A DNA stretch of 64,000 bases, from the NCBI RefSeq assembly GCF_016908975.1, contig NZ_JAFBEX010000011.1:1-64000 (forward strand). The letters run 5' to 3'. Origin of the DNA: Neobacillus cucumis. GTDB lineage: Bacteria > Bacillota > Bacilli > Bacillales > Cytobacillaceae. Under the pieces are notes generated by a model, which was not told the DNA's origin, did not search any database, and was given only the letters and a program-made list of their open reading frames with translations. Positions 50,827 to 58,873 of this stretch are shown one piece after another; within the stretch, counting starts at the first letter, position 1; every line of letters starts with the position of its first letter. Made by a program: the position numbers and the translations under genes.

Positions 50827-51438
50827 ATGAAAATCCTGTTATTTACACCCTCGTACAAACGCCCATACATGCTTCGTCAATGTATTCTCAATATAAAAAA
50901 CCAGTCTTATACAAATTTTACCCACTCAATAAGCATTATGTATGATGATGAATCTGAGGTTTTAAATTACCAAGTCTTATTTGATGATATACTCGATGAT
51001 AGATTTATAATCCAATATGAAAAAAATTCCAGCACCCATACGAATGCCATGTCTACAGCATTACAAGATCCACAACCTTATGATTTATATATTAAAATTG
51101 ATGATGATGATATACACAAAAAAGACTATATCAAAACAATAGTGGAATATTTTAAGACAAATACTTGTGATATTTTAACTTCAAAAATTAGTTTTCAGTT
51201 AAATAATTATTTTGTATCAAAAGGTGTTTATAAAAGCCTAGGTGGTCATTTTCCTGATAATAATTTTTTAATGCCTCAGACTTATGCGTTTAATCATAAG
51301 GCATTTCAGGTTTTACGTAATATTAAGGATGATAACAATTTTGAGGATTTGCAGTGGAGGACTGCTTGGAGTATCCATGGACTAAAAGATGATAATGTTG
51401 ATAATTCTCTAAAATATCATTTGGCATATTCACGGTAA
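50827..51438 (+). CDS. GT-A fold glycosyltransferase, small
   Basis: A 203-residue protein that begins like a GT2 enzyme (MKILLFTPSYKRPYMLRQCI, a TPSYKRP nucleotide-binding start) and has IKIDDDDIHKKDY near residue 97, a DxD-type metal motif. It lacks the usual C-terminal extension and is short, so it may be a minimal or reduced enzyme. GGAGGGAGGTGG lies upstream of the ATG. It is transcribed towards the Thr-rich protein gene 150 bases downstream, divergent from the GT8 gene. Confidence 0.75.
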   Translation: MKILLFTPSYKRPYMLRQCILNIKNQSYTNFTHSISIMYDDESEVLNYQVLFDDILDDRFIIQYEKNSSTHTNAMSTALQDPQPYDLYIKIDDDDIHKKDYIKTIVEYFKTNTCDILTSKISFQLNNYFVSKGVYKSLGGHFPDNNFLMPQTYAFNHKAFQVLRNIKDDNNFEDLQWRTAWSIHGLKDDNVDNSLKYHLAYSR

Positions 51439-51535
51439 AAATATATCAGTAGGGAGTTGGTACCGCCCTCAATAACGCATTTTATAAATTACAAAAAGTA
51501 ACTAGGGAAATGCCCAATTCAGCAAGGATTTTAGT

Positions 51536-51544
51536 CATACTGTA
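51536..51544 (+). promoter_or_regulatory. possible mother-cell sigma -10 element
   Basis: CATACTGTA fits the sigma-E/sigma-K -10 pattern CATANNNTA, about 45 bases before the Thr-rich gene. No convincing -35 partner is seen, so this is only suggestive of sporulation-time expression. Confidence 0.22.
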
Positions 51545-51588
51545 TATAGTAAATTAAAAATTTTATCTGTAAAAGGAGTGATCCAATA

Positions 51589-52431
51589 ATGGTAGTAAGT
51601 CGCATAGATGCCTTTCTTATCAGTGACGAATGTGACCAATGTTTACTAGCAACTGTACGAGTAGTACAGGACCCAGAGTCTCCAAACTGTGTTTTGCTAA
51701 CGATTAATAACCTGGAAGAAGATGAGTGTGATATTAGTGGGAAGATTGGCTCGTTTTGTTTGCATTTGAATGGCGAACTGAATGTGACTGGTGTACAATC
51801 CCTTGATAAAGAGCGAACACTATATATTTCAGATAATGGCTACCCAGCCAATTGCCTTATTGAAGCAAATTTAGTAGTAGGGCTTTCAAATGATCAAGAA
51901 ATAATTACTCTAGGTGAAAGAGGAGAATTTCGCATTTGCTTCGATCAAGAACCTGATGACTCTGATTTTATTGCCGTTTCAGTCCTTTTCCAAGAAGTTG
52001 AATGTTGTACGGGCGTAGATAGTATATGTGTAGATTCAAGATTTAATAATCGCCCAAAAACAACAGCCACAGCCACAGCGACAACCACAGCGACAACCAC
52101 AGCAACAACCACAGCAACAACCACAGCAACAACCACAGCGACAACCACAGCGACAACCACAGCGACAACCACAGCAACAACCACAGCGACAACTACAGCG
52201 ACAACCACGGCGACGACCTCAGCAACAACCACATTTACAGCAACAACTACAAGAACAACAACATCTACTACATCCACCACTACAACTGTCACTAAATGTC
52301 CTAAACCAAATCCGCCATCCTGTAGTAAATCTGTTGTAGAATTACCTTCTCCTCCGGGACCTAAAGGACCTCCTGGGCCTAAAGGACCTCAGTGGTCTAA
52401 AGGACCTCAGGGACCTAAAGGACACCATTGA
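51589..52431 (+). CDS. Thr-rich surface protein with short collagen-like tail
   Basis: A 280-residue protein in three parts. Residues 1-160 form a Cys-containing, beta-rich domain (SRIDAFLISDECDQCLLATV, ECCTGVDSICVDS) that I do not recognise. Residues 163-214 are thirteen perfect-length Thr-Ala-Thr-Thr units encoded by a 12-bp DNA repeat (52075-52230), followed by more Thr/Ser to about 240. Residues 257-280 are Gly-X-Y collagen-like (GPKGPPGPKGPQWSKGPQGP) with a QWS break, ending abruptly. Thr tracts and collagen repeats are typical of O-glycosylated exosporium/spore filaments such as BclA, and glycosyltransferase genes lie beside it. No classical signal peptide is present. AAAGGAG precedes the ATG. 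Confidence 0.75.
   Translation: MVVSRIDAFLISDECDQCLLATVRVVQDPESPNCVLLTINNLEEDECDISGKIGSFCLHLNGELNVTGVQSLDKERTLYISDNGYPANCLIEANLVVGLSNDQEIITLGERGEFRICFDQEPDDSDFIAVSVLFQEVECCTGVDSICVDSRFNNRPKTTATATATTTATTTATTTATTTATTTATTTATTTATTTATTTATTTATTTATTSATTTFTATTTRTTTSTTSTTTTVTKCPKPNPPSCSKSVVELPSPPGPKGPPGPKGPQWSKGPQGPKGHH
52075..52230 (+). repeat. 12-bp coding minisatellite (13 units)
   Basis: Thirteen in-frame units of ACAGCRACAACC, differing mainly at the third base of the Ala codon, encode Thr-Ala-Thr-Thr. Units 12-13 are more diverged. Copy number is likely variable by slippage. Confidence 0.92.
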
Positions 52432-52454
52432 AGATGACTATAGAATCGTTATTT

Positions 52455-52545
52455 CAATAAAAGAAGTGTAAACCCAGTGGATTAACAGGTGCATAAGTAT
52501 CATTCGAAACTGTCACAATGTGGATAGAATTTCTACTATTAATTG
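52455..52545 (-). pseudogene. deletion remnant of a three-domain glycosyltransferase gene
   Basis: 52455-52484 repeats the terminator arm of the three-domain gene (AAAAGAAGTGtAAACCCAGT; compare 47072-47099). It is joined directly to sequence matching the start of the GT8 domain (GTGCATAAGTATCATTCGAA; compare 48802-48855). The intervening coding sequence is gone, so this is an internal-deletion derivative of a second copy. Confidence 0.7.
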
Positions 52546-52717
52546 TAAAAAACATGGGTACAAGACTTGATAAAAAAAACTGAAAAACTGTAAATGTCTT
52601 CTGGAGACTGTCCAGAAGGATTTAGTCAAAGTTAGTATCAAAAAAGCTTAAGTTCTATACTCATACTAACTTAGCATGTTGGGAGGAAATTCGATGGGTT
52701 TCCTCCCTATTTAATGA

Positions 52718-52800
52718 TTAATAAACGCTGATTAAAGGCTCCAATTGATTTCCCAAGATCATCATTCAAATTATACTTTGGTGGAAGTCCCTTCCGAAAG
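52718..52800 (-). pseudogene. 3' remnant of a group 1 glycosyltransferase gene
   Basis: On the minus strand this reads GNQLEPLISVY then stop, against ENQLEPLISFY at the end of the intact gene at 45650-46939; the DNA match TGATTAAAGGcTCCAATTG is close. The rest of the gene is absent, and the 52-bp array starts 23 bases further on. Confidence 0.7.
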
Positions 52801-52822
52801 CACTTGTTCCGTTTAAAGGAAA

Positions 52823-53914
52823 GATGAAGCGGTGTCCGAAGTCGAGTGAACATCGGACAAGGGAAGGGCAAAAAGATGAAGCGGTGTCCGAAGTCGGATG
52901 AACATCGGACACTGCAATGCCAAAAAGATGAAGTGGTGTCCGAAGTCGAATGAACATTGGACAAGGCGATACCAAAAAGATGAAGTGGTGTCCGAAGTCG
53001 GATGAACATAGGATAAGGGAAGGCCGAAAGGATGAAGTGGTGTCCGAAGTCGGATGAACATCGGACAAGGGAAGGCCGAAAGGATGAAGTGGTGTCCGAA
53101 GCCGAATGGACATCGGGCAAGGGAAGGCCAAAAAGATGAAGTGGTGTCCGAAGTCGAGTAAAGTTCAGACAAGGTAGTACCAAAAAGATGAGATGGTGAC
53201 CGAAGTCGAGTGAACATCGGACAAGATAAGGCCAAAAAGATGAGGTGGTGTCCGAAGTCGGATGAACATCGGACAGGGTAAGGCCAAAAAGATGAAGCAG
53301 TGTCCGAAGTCGAATGAACATCGGACAAGACGCTACTAAAAAGATGAAGTGGTGTCCGAAGTCGAGTAAACATCGGACAAGGCAATACCAAAAAGATGAA
53401 GTGGTGTCCGAAGTCGAGTAAAGTTCGGACAAGGTAAAGCCAAAATGATGAAGCAGTGTCCGAAGTCGAATGAACATTGGACAAGGCGATACCAAAAAGA
53501 TGAAGTGGTGTCCGAAGTCGGATGAACATCGGACAGGGTAAGGCCAAAAAGATGAAGTGGTGTCCGAAGTCGAGTAAACATCGGACAAGGCAATACCAAA
53601 AAGATGAGATGGTGTCCGAAGTCGGATGAACATCGGACAAGGCGATACCAAAAAGATGAAGTGGTGTCCGAAGTCGAGTAAACATCGGACACTGCAATAC
53701 CAAAAAGATGAAGTGGTGTCCGAAGTCGGTTGAACATCGGACAAGGCAATACCCAAAAGATAAGATGGTGTCCGAAGTCGAGTAAAGTTCGGACAAGGCA
53801 GTACCAAAAAGATGAAGCAGTGTCCGAAGTCGAATGAACATCGGACAAGGCAATACCAAAAAGATGAGATGGTGTCCGAAGTCGGATGAACTTCCGACAA
53901 GGGCAAGCCAAATA
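52823..53914. repeat. tandem array of twenty-one 52-bp hairpin units
   Basis: Units of exactly 52 bp start at 52823, 52875, 52927 and so on to 53863 with no length change, and a decayed 22nd follows. Each is of the form GATGAAGTGGTGTCCGAAGT, then CGRRTGAACATCGGACAAGG and a short variable A-rich end. GTGTCCGA and TCGGACA(C) form a 7-8 bp stem around a 13-base loop. Because 52 is not a multiple of 3 and the unit has no minus-strand stops, three overlapping minus-strand frames stay open across it; I regard these as artefacts. Confidence 0.93.
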
Positions 53915-54789
53915 GGTGTGACTTTGTCCGAATAAAGACCAATCCTCCATCAAAACAAAATTTATATAATAGGAATCACTTGTTTTTCCAACCGCGGTAA
54001 TCTTTAGTACCCTGCAAAATGTCCTTTTGGACAAATCGACATTGCACCATTCATAAGTCGTAATCTTTTGCTCAGGAAATAGCAGCTGAAATTCCTTTAC
54101 ATTCCGGAGAATGGCATCCTCAACCGTTTCATGACCTCCGCTCTTTCCACAAACAAAGATATGATTTTGTAGAGAGACTAAAAAGGAGCTACAAAATTTA
54201 CAGTACATTTCCCTTTTCATCTGCTTATATTGATAGTTTGGTACCTGCGAGTATGGATTTTTAGCTTGATGTAATGAAAGTAATTGTTTGGCCAGTTTTT
54301 TATGGCCATCATTCAATTTAGATGATGTGCTATTTATACTTTTTAAAAACCGGTTAACCTGATTGGGGAGAATAATAGGGTGGTCGACTTGCGCGTTGTA
54401 TAAAGTGAATTCAGGGTTAATTAAAATGACGGAGGCGGAAGCGGGGTAGTAAAGCTTGAGGTCGTGGAGCAGTTGGCGGAATTGGGATGCGCATTTACTT
54501 AATTGAGTGATTGGATTTTTATATTCTCGACCGGATTTTACAGCGTAAAATCTGTCCTTTTCCAGGCAAAAGTCACCTTCAAAGTTTTTCACATCCAGCA
54601 GGCGAATGACTTTCTATGAAATAAGCGTTGTATCAATTTGAAAATAGGAATTCTTTATTTTAAGCAGCAAGTCATTGATGATGTAACTTTCCTCTTGAAG
54701 ACATTCTGCCATTCGGTTAAATTTCAACTCACCCTCATAACCTTTTTCCAGGTTGAAATATTGAAACTTTTCCTCTTGTGTTAATTCCA
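53915..54789 (-). pseudogene. NERD-domain (nuclease-related) protein, broken
   Basis: The minus strand encodes a NERD-family protein in pieces. From ATG 54789 it reads MELTQEEKFQYFNLEKGYEG and on to QIDTTLIS, then an in-frame TAG at 54613-54615. A frameshift near 54600 is needed to continue into KNFEGDFCLEKDRFYAVKSG, the NERD core, then CKFCSSFLV..FVCGKSGG, a zinc-ribbon-like region. The 3' end runs into the 52-bp array, so the normal C-terminus is lost. The family role is uncertain; NERD is named for nuclease relatives. Confidence 0.85.
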
Positions 54790-55105
54790 TCCGTGTGTTT
54801 AAAGATCACATTTTCAATAATTCTTCTGATTCTGTTCTGTTTTTAAGTTTTCATAGGCCACTTCCTTTCAACATTTCTAAGCTTATTTTATAAAAAAGCC
54901 GAGCATATGAGTGTGAATATTCCGTTAAATATTAATTAGTATTTAAAAAAAGACTGCTACTTAAACAGTTACGGTGAACCTTATCATAAACCGAGGCAGT
55001 TTTTTGGTTATTTTCTACTTATAGCTATTAAAAGTCCTGCAATATAAATATACTATAATCATGATTTTACAATCATCTTCAATAATGAAGTAGAAGAAAT
55101 GGTAG
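54790..55105. other. intergenic region with an rlmH-end-like sequence
   Basis: No gene is seen. TGAACCTTATCATAAA (54982-54997) matches the rlmH 3' end TGAACCGTACCATAAA at 14 of 16 positions and translates as EPYHK in the same phase. A hairpin with arms ACTGC (54952) and GCAGTTTTTT (about 55006-55015) surrounds it. Confidence 0.55.
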
Positions 55106-55114
55106 GTGAATAAA

Positions 55115-55795
55115 ATGCTGAATGAAATTAAAGGCCGTTTAGTTGTTTCCTGCCAAGCATTGGACGATGAACCCCTTCACAGCTCGTTTATCATGGGGAA
55201 AATGGCTCTTGCAGCAAAAGAAGGCGGTGCCTCCGGTATTCGCGCGAATACAAAAGAAGATATTATTGCTATTAAGAAGGAAGTTCCTCTTCCTGTTATC
55301 GGTATTGTGAAAAGGGATTACGAAGACAGTGAAATCTATATCACGGCTACAAAAACGGAAATTGACGAATTAATTGAGAGTGGCTGTGAAATGATTGCTC
55401 TAGATGCTACCATGAGAAAACGTCCGGGAAATCTTTCTCTTGCAGAGCTTGTTTCCTATACTCGGGGAAAAAGCTCGACCGTGGAGCTTATGGCGGATAT
55501 TGCATCCATTGAGGATGCCATAAATGCTGAAAAACTAGGGTTTGATTGTTTGGGAACGACCCTTTTAGGCTATACAAAAGAAACAAGTGGCTGTAAGCTA
55601 TATGATAATGACTTTGCCTTTTTAAAAGATGTTTTAAAAGAAGTGTCGATTCCAGTTATTGCTGAAGGCAATATCATCACCCCTGAAATGCTAAAAAGAA
55701 CCCTCGAAATAGGGGCATATGCGGTGGTTGTTGGAGGAGCGATTACACGTCCACAGCAAATCACGGCTCGGTTTGCAGCACAAATTTCTGAATAA
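55115..55795 (+). CDS. nanE: N-acetylmannosamine-6-phosphate 2-epimerase
   Basis: NanE converts ManNAc-6-P to GlcNAc-6-P in sialic acid and ManNAc breakdown. The 226-residue TIM barrel has [53 protein letters not shown] and the phosphate-binding VIAEGNI...[17 protein letters not shown] 55115 follows AGGTG. It stands alone, without nanA or nanK, but its product feeds nagA and nagB found 5-7 kb away. Confidence 0.93.
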   Translation: MLNEIKGRLVVSCQALDDEPLHSSFIMGKMALAAKEGGASGIRANTKEDIIAIKKEVPLPVIGIVKRDYEDSEIYITATKTEIDELIESGCEMIALDATMRKRPGNLSLAELVSYTRGKSSTVELMADIASIEDAINAEKLGFDCLGTTLLGYTKETSGCKLYDNDFAFLKDVLKEVSIPVIAEGNIITPEMLKRTLEIGAYAVVVGGAITRPQQITARFAAQISE

Positions 55796-55800
55796 AAGGA

Positions 55801-55816
55801 CGTTTCACGTGAAACA
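55801..55816. promoter_or_regulatory. parS: parS site after nanE
   Basis: CGTTTCACGTGAAACA, 15 of 16 matches to consensus, 5 bases past the nanE stop. Confidence 0.9.
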
Positions 55817-55855
55817 TATAGTGATGAAAGCAAAAGATGTTGCTTTCAGATAAAC

Positions 55856-55884
55856 GAAAGCCGATATCCATTGATATCGGCTTT
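55856..55884. terminator. two-way terminator after nanE
   Basis: Perfect 12-bp stem AAAGCCGATATC / GATATCGGCTTT with a 4- to 5-base loop, A/T-rich both sides. Confidence 0.7.
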
Positions 55885-55900
55885 AAATCATATTGATAAA

Positions 55901-56112
55901 TTACCTAGATAACTCAGCTAATTGTCTCGGTGTGAGTGCTCCGCAATAAACGCGAAGGTTATCCATTTCACCTTTGAATGGTGTATCCCAATAGTTAACG
56001 CCTAAGCCAAAGCTTGCATTTTTGTTAGAAAAAGCGTTATGGAAATTGCTTCCTGTGAACTGCTTCTCACCATTTACATAGACATTAATTATCCCATTTG
56101 TAGAATTCCAGC
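55901..56112 (-). pseudogene. LamG/concanavalin A-like domain fragment
   Basis: The minus strand reads NSTNGIINVYVNGEKQFTGS, FHNAFSNKNASFGLGVNYWD, PFKGEMDNLRVYCGALTPRQ and LAELSR, then TAA at 55901-55903. This is the C-terminal half of a LamG (laminin G-like) jelly roll of the kind found in secreted Bacillus proteins. There is no start codon or upstream domain; the frame closes a few codons above 56112, just before the staygreen gene. It is a truncated gene end. Confidence 0.75.
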
Positions 56113-56116
56113 ATTA

Positions 56117-56572
56117 TTAATAATTCCATCTATGGCGGAAGGTTCCCCAGCATTCTTGTCTAGCAAACTGAGGATAAGCGGACATAAAGTTAATAATTAG
56201 TAAAGATTGTTCTAGATTAGGGTATGTGTCGAATAAGAACCTATCACCGTATCGAATAGCTGTTAATGCAAGTGGTAACTCACGTTTAAATATTTCATTG
56301 CGTTTTGCAGATACATTTATGTTATATTCACCTTGGTCTATATATAAATAAACATAAAAGTGCAAAAAACCTCCATTTTGTTGCCATACTCCTAATACTT
56401 CATCTCTATTAGGATTGATATTTTCCCAGGCATAACGAATTCCAATTGTTAAAAATAGATTTCCAGTAAGATCAGAGTGAGTGAGTGTGTAACATCTTGG
56501 TATAACAGGTTCCGTAGCAGTAACGCCGCTGCTGTATGCCACAAATAGTTTTTCTGGATTAAAATTGCTCAA
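56117..56572 (-). CDS. staygreen-family protein (Mg-dechelatase-like)
   Basis: A 151-residue protein that matches the Staygreen/SGR domain: KLFVAYSSGVTATEPVIPRC, YTLTHSDLTGNLFLTIG, NRDEVLGVWQ, FKRELPLALTAIRYGDRFLF and a final SAYPQFARQE. Plant SGR removes Mg from chlorophyll a, and bacterial homologues including those from Bacillota and Chloroflexi have shown such activity in vitro; the natural substrate in a non-photosynthetic Bacillus is unknown. The start is TTG 56572 with GGAG 8 bases upstream. The C-terminus appears a little short of the family end, and the LamG fragment follows directly. Confidence 0.72.
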   Translation of the reverse strand: MSNFNPEKLFVAYSSGVTATEPVIPRCYTLTHSDLTGNLFLTIGIRYAWENINPNRDEVLGVWQQNGGFLHFYVYLYIDQGEYNINVSAKRNEIFKRELPLALTAIRYGDRFLFDTYPNLEQSLLIINFMSAYPQFARQECWGTFRHRWNY

Positions 56573-56943
56573 GCAACCAACTCCAATCGACCAGTTTTGA
56601 AATAAATATGTTAATTTTTATTTGTTCATTCGTGGATCTGCTGTATTTTGTCATGATGAATAAATTCCAGTCTGGATAATTCATTAAATCCATGAATACC
56701 CAATGAAATTTTCTCAAGAATTTGATCAGAGGTAGGTAATTATACTAATGGATAGTGATAATTAACAAAATTATTCTAATATTCAAAAATAAACTCATCT
56801 CTCTTCGACTAGTATTTAAAAAAGCTAGGTAAGAAGTGTTTTCCCCAAAAATACATTTGTATTTTTTCCGTTGTGCCATTATAATCGAATAATAATTCAG
56901 AAAGATTAGTAGACCACAATTAGTAGGAAGAGGGGGGCCAAAA
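56573..56943. other. intergenic region with a small coding remnant
   Basis: On the minus strand 56628-56740 reads LPTSDQILEKISLGIHGFNE, LSRLEFIHHDKIQQIHE and stop, with no start codon or ribosome binding site; it may be the end of a lost gene. The rest is AT-rich upstream sequence of the permease gene. Confidence 0.3.
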
Positions 56944-58326
56944 GTGGAAACGAAAGAATTAAAGAGAGGCTTAAAATCGCGTCATATTCAAATGATTGCG
57001 TTGGGCGGTACAATTGGTGTCGGATTATTTATGGGTTCAGCAAGTACAATTCAATGGACAGGTCCGTCTGTATTGCTTGCCTATATCATCGCAGGGATTT
57101 TTATCTTTTTTATTATGCGGGCTATGGGAGAAATGTTATACATGGAGCCAAGCACGGGCTCATTCGCAACATTTGGCTATAAATATATTCATCCAATGGC
57201 AGGATATTTAACGGCATGGAGCAATTGGTTTCAATGGGTGATTGTGGGGATGTCAGAAATTATTGCTGTAGGGGCATATATGAAATATTGGTTCCCGGAT
57301 CTCCCCGCTTGGATCCCAGGATTAATTGCTTTTGTGATTCTAGGAACAGCCAACTTAATTTCCGTAAAATCATTTGGTGAATTTGAATTTTGGTTTTCGT
57401 TGATAAAAGTCGTCACTATTTTAGTCATGATCGTTGCCGGATTGGGTCTCATTTTCTTTGGAATTGGAAATGGAGGAACTCCAACCGGGTTGACAAACCT
57501 TTGGAAACATGGAGGCTTCTTTACAGGCGGATGGTCAGGGTTCCTTTTTGCACTGTCACTTGTTATTGGGGCATACCAGGGTGTCGAATTAATCGGGATT
57601 ACAGCCGGAGAAGCAAAGGATCCGCAAAAGACGTTAACAAAAGCGACCCAAAGCATTATTTGGAGGATTTTAATTTTTTACATTGGGGCAATCTTTGTGA
57701 TTGTGACGGTTTACCCATGGAACCAACTACATTCAATTGGCAGTCCGTTTGTAGCAACATTTGCAAAACTCGGAGTTACAGCGGCAGCCGGAATTATTAA
57801 CTTTGTTGTCATCACTTCGGCAATGTCCGGGTGTAACAGCGGGATTTACAGTGCAGGCCGAATGCTTTACACATTGGGGGTAAATGGACAGGCTCCAAAA
57901 ATCTTTACGAAACTATCTTCTAATGGGGTCCCCCTTTTAAGTACCTTCGGTGTACTGATTGGTTTGGCAGTGGGTATTATTTTAAGTTATATTGCGCCCA
58001 AAAATTTATTCGTCTATGTCTATAGTGCTAGTGTACTTCCGGGGATGATTCCGTGGTTTGTTATTTTAATCAGCCAAATCCAATTCAGAAAAGTGAAAGG
58101 TGACAAAATGGACAATCATCCATTCAAAATGCCCTTTACCCCTATATCAAACTACCTGACAATCGCTTTTCTCATTCTAATATTAGTAGCAATGTGGTTT
58201 AATAAAGATACTCGTGTATCACTTGTTGTAGGGATTGTTTTTCTGGCGCTTGTTTCAATCAGCTATTTCGCGTTTGGTATCGGAAGGCGTGCAGCAGGAG
58301 ATGACCATACCAAACGTGTTTCTTAA
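56944..58326 (+). CDS. amino acid permease (APC superfamily, AAT type)
   Basis: A 460-residue permease with 12 membrane segments, importing amino acids by cation symport. It starts [30 protein letters not shown], the family's first-helix signature, and later has [19 protein letters not shown]. It is closest in layout to GabP/ProY/AAT permeases; the substrate cannot be read from sequence. The start is GTG 56944 after AGAGGGGGG. It appears to be a single-gene unit with its own terminator. Confidence 0.92.
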   Translation: METKELKRGLKSRHIQMIALGGTIGVGLFMGSASTIQWTGPSVLLAYIIAGIFIFFIMRAMGEMLYMEPSTGSFATFGYKYIHPMAGYLTAWSNWFQWVIVGMSEIIAVGAYMKYWFPDLPAWIPGLIAFVILGTANLISVKSFGEFEFWFSLIKVVTILVMIVAGLGLIFFGIGNGGTPTGLTNLWKHGGFFTGGWSGFLFALSLVIGAYQGVELIGITAGEAKDPQKTLTKATQSIIWRILIFYIGAIFVIVTVYPWNQLHSIGSPFVATFAKLGVTAAAGIINFVVITSAMSGCNSGIYSAGRMLYTLGVNGQAPKIFTKLSSNGVPLLSTFGVLIGLAVGIILSYIAPKNLFVYVYSASVLPGMIPWFVILISQIQFRKVKGDKMDNHPFKMPFTPISNYLTIAFLILILVAMWFNKDTRVSLVVGIVFLALVSISYFAFGIGRRAAGDDHTKRVS

Positions 58327-58342
58327 GGTTTAAAAAATAGTA

Positions 58343-58382
58343 ACAGCATCCTCTAATTTGATGTAGAGGTGCTGTTTTTGTT
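58343..58382 (+). terminator. permease terminator
   Basis: Stem CAGCATCCTCTA / TAGAGGTGCTG with one mismatch and an 8-base loop, then five T. Confidence 0.8.
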
Positions 58383-58386
58383 TATT

Positions 58387-58851
58387 TTAGTATTCTCCTT
58401 TAATAACAAAAAACGAGCCCCTAATGGTTCCAGCTAGTTTAGATTTTTGTCTGGCAAACTTAAACTTCTCTTCTAATTCCTTTGGTATCTCCATCCCTTC
58501 GGAAAGCTTAAAACCAACGGCGCGTTTTTTAGGGTTATCAACCGTATACAGGACGTTGACCTCAAGGCCATCCTCATAAAAGACGTAGGTCCATATGATA
58601 TTTTCCACTTGAAAACGCGATGTTTCTAAAGGTTTGGCTGCAAATTCAATTTCACGTTCTTCTTTTAAAATTCGGTTCACATAATCAAGGGTCTCCGAGG
58701 ACTCACTAGCTGGTACAACCGTAAATTCATGCTTGTATTTGTTCATAAAGTAACGGGCCTCATGAGCACGTAAACCGGCAAGTGCTTCCACTACAGGTGA
58801 AGACTCTAAACCAACCGTAGACACATTATTAAAATCAACGATATAGGACAT
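58387..58851 (-). CDS. hypothetical protein paired with an effector-binding protein
   Basis: A 154-residue soluble protein, MSYIVDFNNVSTVGLESSPVV at the start, with YFMNKYKHEFTVVP, NRILKEEREIEFAAKPLETS and RQKSKLAGTIRGSFFVIKGE. I do not recognise its family. The frame is open to 59004, but ATG 58851 has GGAGG 7 bases upstream and lies just after the end of the preceding gene, so that start is chosen. It is 22 bases downstream of a GyrI-like gene in an apparent two-gene operon. Confidence 0.65.
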   Translation of the reverse strand: MSYIVDFNNVSTVGLESSPVVEALAGLRAHEARYFMNKYKHEFTVVPASESSETLDYVNRILKEEREIEFAAKPLETSRFQVENIIWTYVFYEDGLEVNVLYTVDNPKKRAVGFKLSEGMEIPKELEEKFKFARQKSKLAGTIRGSFFVIKGEY

Positions 58852-58873
58852 TTCCATTCCTCCATTTATCTCG

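Noticed and set aside
51945..52292. Val-rich antisense ORF opposite the Thr-rich gene
   Set aside because: It is the mirror of the 12-bp coding repeat and lacks a ribosome binding site.
52823..53914. CRISPR array
   Set aside because: The units are contiguous 52-mers that differ by scattered substitutions. There are no unique spacers between constant repeats and no cas genes.
52707..54592. Large overlapping minus-strand ORFs (up to 418 codons) with repeated RLRTPLHLFGIALSDV-like segments
   Set aside because: They arise because the 52-bp unit has no minus-strand stops in any frame; the frame rotates every unit, so the same DNA yields three overlapping translations. No ribosome binding sites are seen.
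45650..54800. Recombinase, integrase or transposase gene within the proposed island
   Set aside because: Every frame was inspected for one; only glycosyltransferases, the Thr-rich protein, remnants and repeats are present.
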